Source: Robinsoniella sp. | GTDB taxonomy: Bacteria; Bacillota; Clostridia; Lachnospirales; Lachnospiraceae | Reading direction: 5' to 3' | Length of the DNA stretch: 32,348 bases | Assembly: GCA_023664735.1 (NCBI GenBank) | Contig: JAMPFB010000022.1 | Location: forward strand, 1-32,348 | In this document: in pieces, positions 8,861 to 16,327 of the stretch | How positions within the stretch are numbered: the first letter of the stretch is position 1 | How the letters are laid out: each line of letters opens with the position of its first letter | Made by a program: the position numbers and the translations under genes | The notes under the pieces: model-generated | Told to the model about the DNA's origin: nothing | The model's database searches: none | The model's input: the letters and a program-made list of their open reading frames with translations, nothing else

Positions 8861-9826
8861 AGCATTTCTTAAGAAAATGAGCAGATTTCCCCATAGCTCC
8901 ATCTGAATCCTACAGTAGTTCTTGAAATGCTTCATCTGAAAAGGAACTTTTTTTTCTTTCCTCACCTTAGTAAGATAACCATAAATACCTTTCATAATGC
9001 CCTGAATATAGATTTTTCCCATGGATTTCCTAGTAAAAAAAATCCATTTTATGAAGATGCCCGCCAAAAGCAGGGGAGCATTTAAAAAAATCTGAAGGAA
9101 AGGCATATTTTTCCCAATCACATACATGCTGTTCCTGCTAGATAAGGTCACTTTAAATTCATTATAACGGGAGCCTGAAAATCCACTTCCAGCATGAAGC
9201 ACTACTGCCTTATGGCAAAATCCGTTTTTATAGCCAAAGATTTTTGCCCGATAACCAATATCTACATCTTCCAGATAAGCAAAATGATTTTCATCAAAAT
9301 ATCCAATCTCCTGAAATACCTGCCTCCTATATATGGCAGCGCCTGCACATGCTGAAAATACCTGCCCCGATTTTTGATAATCTTTTTCCGGCCTGCCCTT
9401 CCCTCTGGCAAATGCCCAGCCAAGGGCACAATAAAAATCACCGGCATCGTCCATTTGCTCCGGCTCCTTCATGGAAACCATCTTTGCCCCTATGCTAAAA
9501 TAATCCTTCTTTTTTTCCAGTGCATGTTCTAAATTTTTCACAAAATCCGCTTCTACCTTCACATCATTGTTCAGCAAAAGCACATACGGCGTTTTTGTCG
9601 CTTTGATTCCAATATTGACTGCCCTGCAAAAGCCCAGATTTTCCGGCAGGGAAATCAAAGCCACCTTTGGAAAATGTTCCTTTATAAAAGAACAGCTTCC
9701 ATCCTGCGAACCATTATCCACCACAATCGTATCAAAGCTGTATGCCTGCTTTGACAAGGATTCTAAACAATCCTGCAAATATGCCATTCCATTATAATTT
9801 GGTATCACAACCGTTGTTTTTGTCAT
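8858..9826 (-). CDS. GT2 glycosyltransferase
   Basis: Family 2 glycosyltransferase, 322 aa, of the rhamnosyl/galactosyl-transferase-like type (WcaE/RfbF group). Begins MTKTTVVIPNYNGMAYLQDC with donor site VVDNGSQDG, then LPENLGFCRAVNIGI and LLLNNDVKV as the DxD-type metal site, then CAGAAIYRRQVF and AYLEDVDIGYRAKIFGYKN with the likely base. A hydrophobic patch near 245-270 may bind the membrane. The start codon overlaps the stop of the preceding GT gene as ATGA, so the two products are made in step. The neighbour's second GT domain is degenerate, so this protein may supply the second transfer as a separate chain (inference). Donor and linkage unknown. Confidence 0.93.
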   Translation of the reverse strand: MTKTTVVIPNYNGMAYLQDCLESLSKQAYSFDTIVVDNGSQDGSCSFIKEHFPKVALISLPENLGFCRAVNIGIKATKTPYVLLLNNDVKVEADFVKNLEHALEKKKDYFSIGAKMVSMKEPEQMDDAGDFYCALGWAFARGKGRPEKDYQKSGQVFSACAGAAIYRRQVFQEIGYFDENHFAYLEDVDIGYRAKIFGYKNGFCHKAVVLHAGSGFSGSRYNEFKVTLSSRNSMYVIGKNMPFLQIFLNAPLLLAGIFIKWIFFTRKSMGKIYIQGIMKGIYGYLTKVRKEKKVPFQMKHFKNYCRIQMELWGNLLIFLRNA

Positions 9827-11304
9827 ATTAAATCCTCATTTAATTTGCCGTTCACTTGCTCCCAAAAGTCAGGTAAATATACGAAAATATCGCCTTTTTC
9901 TCTTGCAATTTTCTGCTTTTCCTGAACAGAAAGCCTTTTTCCTTCTTTTTCCATGGTTTTAAATAACTCTTGATATTTTTTATTCCAGAAGATAGCGCCT
10001 TTTGGCATCACATCTACCTGCATGGCCGTTTCCGCCCGATGCATATAGCCTCCATAGGATGCCCTCAAGCCTGTAAAAAGAGAAAGCTCCCCTTCTTCCG
10101 TGCTCCATGCCGGTCCCTCTGTCACTTTGCCCTTTTGAACCACCCTGCCGCATATAGCTGCCACCTCTGGCCTTACCTGAAAGATAGTGGGATGATACGT
10201 TATTTGATAAAATCCCAAATGCTTTGAATGGCTTATGGATGCCAGTTCACTGTCCAGCCCCATGTAAGTCTGCATAAAATCAATTAACGCATGTTTCCCC
10301 GCTTCATAAGCATAACGCTTGCTTTCCGGATTGGAGGCAGTAGAGCTTTCATGACACCGCCAATGGTAGAGCACCTTGGGAATATGGGCAATTTTCTCCT
10401 TCCCCTGCTCTTTTCCACCTCCCCGAAAAAGCAGCTCTCCCACAGCACGCAGTACAATGTCATAATCCTGCGCTCCGTCATGCTCCCATCGGAATTTAAG
10501 CTTTTTCATAAGCTCCGCCTTCATCACAAGAAAATGGCATATATAATTGTTGGTAAGAAGATAATCCAAATTAAAATCCGGCTTGAAATGGGGCTGGAAA
10601 AAACGTTTCATCTTTCCATCCGACTTATCCTCATCTGAATAAAGCAGTTCATAATCCTTTTCCTCAAGCTTCTGCCTAACATGAAACAGCGCATCAGAAG
10701 CAAGCACGTCATCATGGTCCAAAAGCCCGATATAGTCACCATTTGCCTGTGCAAGAGCCGCATTGGTATTATCTGAAATGCCTCTGTTTTCTTTCAGGCG
10801 AATGTATTTGATTACCACATGACCGCCTTCATCCTTTTCTTCCTTTTTCCTGCTTTCCGCTGCTTCTGTCTGTGCCGCCAGTTTTCCTTCTTCTGACAGC
10901 TTCTGATATTCTTTTACAATCTGCTCCACCTGATTGGATTTGCCTGCATCTGCAATAATCAGCTCCACCCTTGCAAATATGCCCTGTGCCACTACGGAAT
11001 CAAGCATTTCCCTCAAATGCTTTGGATTGGTCTCATAGGCAGGAACCAATATGCTAAACAGAAAATCCTTGTGAAACTCCGGTTTATCTGTAATTTTCTC
11101 TGGTTGTACGTGCTTAGGCTCAGCTTTGGAAGCATACATAAGCCGTACCTTTTCTTCACAAAAATACCTGCTTCCTTTATAAGCCGCCACTTTTTTCTGG
11201 ATTTCCTCCAGATGTATTCTATCAAGCCGCTCCGCTATTTCGCAACAAGTGTTTTTTATTCCATTTCTTTTTAAGTAGGATATGGTTTTGGAATAATTGC
11301 TCAT
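9823..11304 (-). CDS. GT2 glycosyltransferase with degenerate second domain
   Basis: 493 aa from the chosen start (MSNYSKTISYLKRNG), which overlaps the upstream stop as ATGA and follows a strong AAGGGGGGAG. A longer reading frame to 11481 only runs back into the previous gene. The GT2 domain (about 80-330) has SILVPAYETNPKHLREMLDSV, LKENRGISDNTNAALAQ and the metal site LLDHDDVL. Two charged low-complexity insertions interrupt it (AESRKKEEKDEGGH and GGGKEQGKEK). The C-terminal ~120 residues (PEVAAICGRVV..., GGYMHRAETAMQVDV, FWNKKYQELF) line up with the back half of the second GT domain of the protein at 23771-25780 but lack that domain's nucleotide-binding front half. It is probably one active transferase with a relic second domain. 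Confidence 0.88.
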   Translation of the reverse strand: MSNYSKTISYLKRNGIKNTCCEIAERLDRIHLEEIQKKVAAYKGSRYFCEEKVRLMYASKAEPKHVQPEKITDKPEFHKDFLFSILVPAYETNPKHLREMLDSVVAQGIFARVELIIADAGKSNQVEQIVKEYQKLSEEGKLAAQTEAAESRKKEEKDEGGHVVIKYIRLKENRGISDNTNAALAQANGDYIGLLDHDDVLASDALFHVRQKLEEKDYELLYSDEDKSDGKMKRFFQPHFKPDFNLDYLLTNNYICHFLVMKAELMKKLKFRWEHDGAQDYDIVLRAVGELLFRGGGKEQGKEKIAHIPKVLYHWRCHESSTASNPESKRYAYEAGKHALIDFMQTYMGLDSELASISHSKHLGFYQITYHPTIFQVRPEVAAICGRVVQKGKVTEGPAWSTEEGELSLFTGLRASYGGYMHRAETAMQVDVMPKGAIFWNKKYQELFKTMEKEGKRLSVQEKQKIAREKGDIFVYLPDFWEQVNGKLNEDLI

Positions 11305-12998
11305 AAGCTCCCCCCTTTGATTTCTTTCTTTCCTGCCCACAAATGCAGCAGCAAAAAGGCTGCCAATGCATACCCTGTCAGGTATACCGGATAATAATAC
11401 ATAAACAATCTGGATGGGGCTGTCAGGAAAATCAGGGGAATTTTTGCCATATGGCTTGCTAGCAGCAGAGAATATCCCCATTTTCGCTTCCCTAAAAGAA
11501 TTAGAAGTATCACAAGCTCCAATACCATTGCCGGCAGTGCATTGTATACAATGGAATATCCGGGAAGCTTTTTATGATAATCGCTGCCATCCCGCAATTC
11601 CAGCGCAGAAACAACCTTGTTTCGCACATAATTGGAAACAGGCGCCGTCATAGGCAGTTTTTTAAATTTGTCGTAGTTTGGCAGATTTTCCTTTGTAAAC
11701 AGTTCAGTGGTATTTTCCAATAAATCTTGCGATTGAAAAAACGTCTGTAGGCGTTCCTTCATAAAAACTTCCGGATATTCAAAAACAAGCTGCCAGTAAA
11801 TCTTCTTAAATACAGCATACTGCTCATCTGTATAATCCCTGACAAATTCGTTATCCGACCAATACAGGCTGATTCCGGTTCTCCCTTCCTCTGCCGCCTT
11901 TGCTGCCTTTCTTATATCTAAAACCCGATCCATTAAATACAATCGGCTTATCTGCTTATGGATAACAGGCGCTTCTTTATCCTCCACAATTTGAAGAGCA
12001 GCTTCCTCCGATTCCGGATAATAGGAGCTAAGAAGGGCATCCATATAAATATGTCCAATCAATGGCACCACCGGAAGAAGCATACTGGTCAACTCATATT
12101 CATGGGAATTTTTATAATATTGCTTTTGATTCTCCCCAACCTTTTGAGGCACTGCCAGTATCAGGCTTCCAACAAGCGTATAAATAATAAATCTTGATTT
12201 AATTTTTTTGTCTCCAATGTTCCAAAACAGCACAAGGAAACAAATAGGCAGCGCTAAAGCATAATAAATTGCCTCTGACCGCCAGTTAATAATCACGGCC
12301 GATAGCATAGCAAGCGTTATTACATTTTTACTGCTAATTCTTTTTTCTATGGAAAGAAATACAAATTCTGCCAAAAGCAAAAGCTCCAAATAGGCATAAA
12401 GGCTCATGCGCATGGGATACAAATTGGAATCTAACACAGGCAGGAACAAAAACGGCACATAAGCAAAATAAATGTATTTAGAAGCTTTATCCGCAAGGAA
12501 GAGCTGTTGGAACCGGAAAAGAATCCAGCCTACAATCAGGGAGATGCAGATATTCTGCAAAAGAATCACACCGGATGGAACTGGAAAGAGCATAAGAGCC
12601 ATAATATAAAATATGCTTGTAAGATAATGCTGCCAAAATACCGGAAAGGCATTTTGCGCTTCAAATAAAATGCCAAATTCATCCATTCTAAAGATGCCCG
12701 GCCAAGTAAGCGCTAACAGCACAAGCATCAGTACAAAATAAATACAGGTAAATCTTACAAGGCTTCTGTCAGCCTTTTTAAAAAACCAGAACAAGAAATG
12801 CCAAAGCCCCATTAATACGCATAAAAAAACAGCCTTACTTCCCCATGCAAATATGGTTTTTATGGCAGCCGTACCATCCGTAAAATCCCATAATGAATAG
12901 TGGAAAATAAGCCTGTCCGTAAAAAAGCTGATAAAAAAGTGGATACAGGCAATCAAGACTAGATGTTTATTTAGTTTTTCCCATATCCGCTTTCCCAT
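11301..12998 (-). CDS. Polytopic membrane protein, possible GT-C glycosyltransferase
   Basis: 565 aa with roughly ten to twelve predicted membrane helices spread over 1-330 and again at the C-terminus (about 495-560), plus a soluble external stretch between about 330 and 480. After the third or fourth helix comes WPGIFRMDEFGILFEAQNAF, an acidic motif in a first large outer loop. That is where GT-C fold enzymes (lipid-phosphate-sugar dependent) keep catalytic acids, and several uncharacterised Lachnospiraceae membrane families share this shape. The GtrA/DPM-like pair upstream would make the lipid-linked donor for such an enzyme. A polymerase role is the main alternative. Start has AAGGAG five bases upstream; its stop overlaps the next GT start by ATGA. 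Membrane call firm, function weak. Confidence 0.7.
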   Translation of the reverse strand: MGKRIWEKLNKHLVLIACIHFFISFFTDRLIFHYSLWDFTDGTAAIKTIFAWGSKAVFLCVLMGLWHFLFWFFKKADRSLVRFTCIYFVLMLVLLALTWPGIFRMDEFGILFEAQNAFPVFWQHYLTSIFYIMALMLFPVPSGVILLQNICISLIVGWILFRFQQLFLADKASKYIYFAYVPFLFLPVLDSNLYPMRMSLYAYLELLLLAEFVFLSIEKRISSKNVITLAMLSAVIINWRSEAIYYALALPICFLVLFWNIGDKKIKSRFIIYTLVGSLILAVPQKVGENQKQYYKNSHEYELTSMLLPVVPLIGHIYMDALLSSYYPESEEAALQIVEDKEAPVIHKQISRLYLMDRVLDIRKAAKAAEEGRTGISLYWSDNEFVRDYTDEQYAVFKKIYWQLVFEYPEVFMKERLQTFFQSQDLLENTTELFTKENLPNYDKFKKLPMTAPVSNYVRNKVVSALELRDGSDYHKKLPGYSIVYNALPAMVLELVILLILLGKRKWGYSLLLASHMAKIPLIFLTAPSRLFMYYYPVYLTGYALAAFLLLHLWAGKKEIKGGSL

Positions 12999-13023
12999 AC
13001 CCGCTCCTTCTTTTTTCTTCTAT

Positions 13024-13068
13024 CAGGCTCTGTTTTATCCAGCTCTGATTTATCCGGCTCTGTTTCCA
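13024..13068. repeat. Three 15-bp tandem repeats
   Basis: Three adjacent 15-base units (13024-13038, 13039-13053, 13054-13068) sharing the block GCTCTG-TTT in the gap between the nucleotidyltransferase and the membrane protein. On the minus strand they lie in an open frame that would read as Glu/Asp/Lys/Pro-rich repeats, but that frame has no clear start or ribosome site and runs into the next gene out of phase. Probably non-coding slippage repeats. Confidence 0.55.
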
Positions 13069-13121
13069 TGGAATCCGTTTCTATTGCTTTCGTTCCGGTT
13101 ATAGCATAATTCCATAGCTTC

Positions 13122-13847
13122 TTACAATTTATATGTGTTTATAAAAATTTCTAATTCCTCTGGCGTTCCCAGCACATGTACCTTTTCATAGTCCACGGTA
13201 GAAATCCTTACTTCTCCGCCTTTTTCAATCAAATAATTGTAAAGGGGCGCTACATATTTTTCCCCTTTTTCCAGCTTATCATTCTGACTATAATATTCCC
13301 CATACAATTCTTCATAAAGCCCGCAGCTTTTGAAGTAATAGGCTCCCAATGTACAGTTATCAGAAATCCGCTGTTTTTCCCTGACCTCCACTGCCTTTCC
13401 TGCTTCATCCAGCTTTACAAAGCTCCAATGCTCTCCCGGTGCGTGAAAACAGGGAATGAACCCATCTCCTTCAATCTGGCTTTCATTCATCTCTCCTGCC
13501 TCTACAAACGTATCAATGTTATAAATTAAAAGACTGGAGTCCTTGTCCCAATAGGGAGCGCCTAACATAGCTGTGGTAGCCTGTCCATCTGTAAGATAAT
13601 CGATTTCCACTACCTTTACCTGATAAATTCCCATTTTATTGCATGTGTTATTTATAAATTCAGAAGCATTGTCTTCTTTTCTCACAATAAATATATATAC
13701 ATTTTCTTCGCTTTCAAAACCAGCCAAACTTTCCATGGACCATTCAAACAAAGTCTTTCCATGGGCCTCAATCATATATTTGGGCACTGTATAGCCTGCT
13801 TTTCTAAACCGTGAACCAAGTCCTGCCATAGTAATCACTATTGTCAT
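13122..13847 (-). CDS. Sugar/polyol-phosphate nucleotidyltransferase
   Basis: 241 aa NTP-transferase fold enzyme, which activates a phosphorylated sugar or alcohol as an NDP derivative. The N-terminal loop MAGLGSRFRKAGYTVPKYMI carries the GxGxR and PK motifs for the nucleotide and phosphates. YNIDTFVEAGE (near 108-118) supplies the metal-binding Asp. Related proteins in other capsule loci occur with a small HAD phosphatase and an APH-like phosphotransferase; both are present here (18088-19907), though separated by CotH, VTC and DUF4956. Substrate unknown. The start is preceded by AGGAGG at a long spacing of about 12 bases, and a 35-bp tandem repeat array begins just beyond it. Confidence 0.85.
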   Translation of the reverse strand: MTIVITMAGLGSRFRKAGYTVPKYMIEAHGKTLFEWSMESLAGFESEENVYIFIVRKEDNASEFINNTCNKMGIYQVKVVEIDYLTDGQATTAMLGAPYWDKDSSLLIYNIDTFVEAGEMNESQIEGDGFIPCFHAPGEHWSFVKLDEAGKAVEVREKQRISDNCTLGAYYFKSCGLYEELYGEYYSQNDKLEKGEKYVAPLYNYLIEKGGEVRISTVDYEKVHVLGTPEELEIFINTYKL

Positions 13848-13873
13848 GCTGTTTTTTATCCTCCTGCTCTGTT

Positions 13874-14120
13874 ATCTGTTATGTTATTTGTTATGTTAAC
13901 TGCTATATTTATCTGTTATGTGATTTGTTATGTTACTTGTTCATTATCTGTTATGTGATTTGTTATGTTAGCTGTTCGTTATCCGCTAAGTGATCTGTTA
14001 TATTATCTGCTCGTTATCCGTTATGTGGTTTGTTATATTATCTGCTCATTATCCGTTATGTGATTTGTTATGTTAGCTGTTCGTTACCCATCATATGGTG
14101 TCTCCGATTACCTGTTCATT
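13874..14120. repeat. 35-bp tandem repeat array, seven units
   Basis: Fills the gap between DUF4956 and the nucleotidyltransferase. The first unit is 37 bp (13874-13910), followed by six exact 35-bp periods (13911, 13946, 13981, 14016, 14051, 14086), and a decayed partial unit runs into the DUF4956 stop. Typical units share ATCYGTTATGTGATTTGTTA at the start and TGTTCRTT at the end. Units starting at 13946 and 14051 differ by one base; the unit at 14086 is most worn. There are no spacers, so this is not CRISPR. 35 is not a multiple of 3 and there is no frame through it. On the transcript it is A-rich and lies just ahead of the ribosome site of the next gene. Confidence 0.9.
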
Positions 14121-14130
14121 ATCTGCTGTA

Positions 14131-14808
14131 TTATAAGGTTACTTCGCCATCCTGATCCATAAGGGAAACTCCATAAACGCCCTCAATCTTTGCCACAGCC
14201 TGAACCATAGCCGATTCTTCCTTTGGCTTGCATTCTATAATCATGTCAAGCCCTTCCCTAGACAGGTTTCTAGACTTTACCTTTACTACTTTACTAAAAC
14301 TTTTCACACTCTGCAATACTTCTTTCTCTTTTTCCGGCTTATTCGCATTGACAATTAATATGCCCGAAGCCCTTCCCATAGGTGTAAGCTCTAACAAAAA
14401 CAATCCCAATGTAAGAATCAGCGAAGTAATAATGGCAATCTTGAACATGCCTGCACCACAAACAATGCCTATGCTGATAGACCAGAACAAAAACATCAAA
14501 TCGGTAGGGTCTTTAATTGCTGTACGGAAACGAACAATGGAAAGTGCACCCACCATACCAAGGGAAATCACCAGATTGGACTGCATGGCAAGAATGATGC
14601 TTGCCGTAATAACAGAAATCAATGCTAGTGAAATATTAAAGCTTTTAGAATAAAAGCTTTTCCTTGCCGCCAGATAATACACAATAAAAATATAAATGGC
14701 AAGGGCACAGGTCACAAATAAAGTGACTAGAATGGAAGCTGTTGTCAGGCTGCTTCCATTCATTCCTTCTAAAAATGACTTTTTAAAAATATCTGAAAAT
14801 GTATTCAC
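14131..14808 (-). CDS. DUF4956 family membrane protein
   Basis: 225 aa. The N-terminal ~150 residues carry about four membrane helices (near 25-48, 58-75, 80-95, 115-140) including the family-typical segment SLGMVGALSIVRFRTAIKDPTDLMFLFWSI, which matches DUF4956 proteins. A soluble ferredoxin-like C-terminal part (about 150-225) follows. The biochemical role is unknown. In other Firmicutes the family commonly sits beside VTC-domain and CotH-kinase genes, as here, so a shared membrane process involving polyphosphate or phosphorylation is likely (inference). Starts at GTG with an ideal AGGAGG five bases upstream. It is flanked by repeats on both sides: 24-bp A-rich units upstream and the 35-bp array downstream. 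Confidence 0.88.
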   Translation of the reverse strand: MNTFSDIFKKSFLEGMNGSSLTTASILVTLFVTCALAIYIFIVYYLAARKSFYSKSFNISLALISVITASIILAMQSNLVISLGMVGALSIVRFRTAIKDPTDLMFLFWSISIGIVCGAGMFKIAIITSLILTLGLFLLELTPMGRASGILIVNANKPEKEKEVLQSVKSFSKVVKVKSRNLSREGLDMIIECKPKEESAMVQAVAKIEGVYGVSLMDQDGEVTL

Positions 14809-14870
14809 AATTTCCTCCTGTAATCTGTTATTTCCACGAACAATGCTTATAATATTTCAATATTTCTTTA

Positions 14871-14982
14871 TTTTCTTATTTTTTTACTTCTATATTTCTA
14901 TATTTCTTCATTTTCTTATTTCTTTACTTATTTATTTTCTTATTTCTTAACTTATTTATTATCTTATTTCTTTCTTGCTTCA
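14871..14982. repeat. A/T-rich 24-bp imperfect repeats
   Basis: Low-complexity stretch in the gap between the VTC and DUF4956 genes. Units TTTTCTTATTTCTTTACTTA + TTTA are seen at 14911-14934 and 14935-14958, with more worn copies at 14871-14894 and from 14959, and one 16-base interruption. On the transcript it is a run of A and G that forms the leader of the DUF4956 gene. No gene or terminator is seen in it. Confidence 0.7.
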
Positions 14983-15012
14983 TTGCCACTCTACCCTTTA
15001 TAAAGCTTTCTC

Positions 15013-15777
15013 TCAATGCCTCATTGCAAAAAACCTGCGGCACAAATAGTATTTGGAAAAGGTTGTCTGCTGCAGCCTTCCAATTTCCAGTCTTTCCTTT
15101 AAAAAGGAAGGCAGAAGCTCATCATACTTTACTTCCACAAGCACCTTACCTTTAGGCAAAATAGGGCTTTTTTGCATATCCCTTTCAAAAAAGCGGGCAA
15201 AATCCTTGGAAGACTGTATATTTTCATCTATGGTAATCCGCACGTTTCCCTGTTTGTATACATAGGGAATCCTGTCATATGCCACGATAATCTTCGGCTT
15301 TCCCTGCTTAGCCGCCATCCATACTACAAATTCCTGCAGCAGCTTCGGATAACCTTCCAGCGCCTCCTTCCCCATGGAAAGATTTTTCCCCTGAAGAAAC
15401 AGATTGCACTGCTCCCTTGTAAGAGGAGCTGAAAGCTTTCTAGTCATACCATGAACCTTTATTTTCTTTTCCAAAGTAATCTGCTTGTCCGAATAATTAT
15501 AAATTCTGATTCGGTACTTCATCCTATTATCCACTCCCGCTTCATTCATTTTGTAGCAGGTGTTATTGTAGTCATCAAAGTACAAGCTCCGAATATGATA
15601 GTACCCCTTTTCCCCCACATGGGAATCCAGTCCAGCAATCCCCTTTAACCTTGCTTTCAACAAAGGGATGTCCGCAGCGCCACATAGATATTTTAATTCG
15701 TGGCGGTATTTTTTTGGAGGGGATACTAAGTTAGGGCTGGTGTTTTGGTTTTGGTTTGGGTTTTGTGTTTTATTCAT
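15013..15777 (-). CDS. VTC-domain polyphosphate polymerase-like protein
   Basis: 254 aa. VTC domains form a tunnel-shaped phosphotransferase; in yeast Vtc4 it makes polyphosphate from ATP. After an Asn/Gln/Pro-rich tail (1-20) the domain shows the basic and acidic residues expected in the tunnel: YRHELKYLC, IRSLYFDDYNNTCY, MKYRIRIYNYSDKQITLEKKIKV, VAYDRIPYV, RITIDENI and LVEVKYDELLP. Unlike the yeast enzyme it has no membrane segment; the neighbouring DUF4956 protein may supply the membrane part (inference from common co-occurrence). The ribosome site is weak. Upstream lie the paired structured elements A and B, which separate it from CotH. Whether it makes polyphosphate or modifies a glycan is unknown. 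Confidence 0.88.
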   Translation of the reverse strand: MNKTQNPNQNQNTSPNLVSPPKKYRHELKYLCGAADIPLLKARLKGIAGLDSHVGEKGYYHIRSLYFDDYNNTCYKMNEAGVDNRMKYRIRIYNYSDKQITLEKKIKVHGMTRKLSAPLTREQCNLFLQGKNLSMGKEALEGYPKLLQEFVVWMAAKQGKPKIIVAYDRIPYVYKQGNVRITIDENIQSSKDFARFFERDMQKSPILPKGKVLVEVKYDELLPSFLKERLEIGRLQQTTFSKYYLCRRFFAMRH

Positions 15778-15847
15778 ATTACCACTTTCTTGTTAGGGAG
15801 GCAATGGATTTTGTGAAGGGGCGGATAAGGGTGATGGTGAGCGTGGG

Positions 15848-15985
15848 GGAGCTGTCATGTGATAGGAGTTTGGCTGACACGCTCTCGCTCGGATGAACAC
15901 GTAGCGGTACTAAGCCAGCAAAGGACGCTGGCTAAGTGCCGACGTGTTCATACGGTCTGCCAAACTCCTATCACATGACAGCTCC
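15848..15985 (+). repeat. Structured element, copy A
   Basis: Complete copy. Arms at 15848-15877 and 15956-15985 are inverted repeats pairing at 29 of 30 positions (a run of 27 without mismatch). The core is 15878-15955 (78 nt): the unpaired 13-mer CACGCTCTCGCTC, stem P2 (TGAACACGT with ACGTGTTCA), an AG bulge, stem P3 (CGGTAC with GTGCCG, one G-U pair), unpaired TAA, hairpin P4 (AGCCAGC with GCTGGCT, loop AAAGGAC) and the right side back out. The core is identical to that of copy B in inverse orientation, while the arms differ. It lies 70 bp upstream of the VTC start. Confidence 0.92.
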
Positions 15986-16172
15986 TTCTCAGCCCGCTAC
16001 GGAAGCTTAGTCCGATAAGGGAAGAAGAGCGTGTGTTTATCCTTAATAGGGAGTTGTATGGAATGGCTTCTGGGCTTCCCTTTAGCTATGCTTTTGACTA
16101 TAAGCAAACACTCAAAAGCTCCCTCACGTGGAAAGCGCTGCTCCCCCTCCGTGATAGCCAGCACCCTTGGCG
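15986..16172. other. Spacer between elements A and B
   Basis: 187 bp enclosed by the inverted elements A and B. It has an 8-bp inverted repeat (16090-16097 with 16112-16119). On the minus strand a 55-codon frame (GTG at 16164 to TAG at 15997) almost fills it, but has no ribosome site and resembles nothing I recognise. It may be chance or a gene remnant trapped between the elements. The rest of the 550-bp CotH-VTC gap (15778-15847, 16311-16327) shows no clear promoter. Confidence 0.4.
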
Positions 16173-16310
16173 GGCTGTCCGGATGATAGGAAGTCATGGG
16201 GACCGTATGAACACGTCGGCACTTAGCCAGCGTCCTTTGCTGGCTTAGTACCGCTACGTGTTCATCCGAGCGAGAGCGTGTCCCCATGACTTCCTATCAT
16301 CCGGACAGCC
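16173..16310 (-). repeat. Structured element, copy B
   Basis: Complete copy in the opposite orientation to A. Arms 16173-16202 and 16281-16310 are a perfect 30/30 inverted repeat; the core 16203-16280 is the exact reverse complement of the 78-nt core of A. The arm sequences are different from those of A apart from a shared GATAGG-AGT motif ending 8 nt from the core. It starts 17 bp after the CotH stop, so it is present in the sense direction in the operon transcript. Confidence 0.93.
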
Positions 16311-16327
16311 TCACAACCCCTACGCTT

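Noticed and set aside
11305-11481. 59-residue N-terminal extension of the GT2 gene
   Set aside because: It lies wholly within the upstream membrane-protein gene, while ATG 11304 has an excellent ribosome site and an ATGA overlap.
12985-13143. Short Glu/Asp/Lys-rich peptide frame in the 15-bp repeats
   Set aside because: No start with a ribosome site, and the frame overlaps the next gene out of phase. It is best explained by the 15-bp period being a multiple of 3.
13874-14120. CRISPR array
   Set aside because: The 35-bp units are contiguous with no spacers, and no cas genes are in the window.
15997-16287. 96-codon minus-strand open frame across element B and the A-B spacer
   Set aside because: It starts inside the core of element B, has no ribosome site and matches no family I know. 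The part outside the element is mentioned only as a possible remnant.
15848-16310. Retron, attC or group II intron-like element
   Set aside because: There is no reverse transcriptase or integrase nearby, no attC-type conserved ends (here the centre is conserved and the ends vary), and the elements are only about 140 nt.
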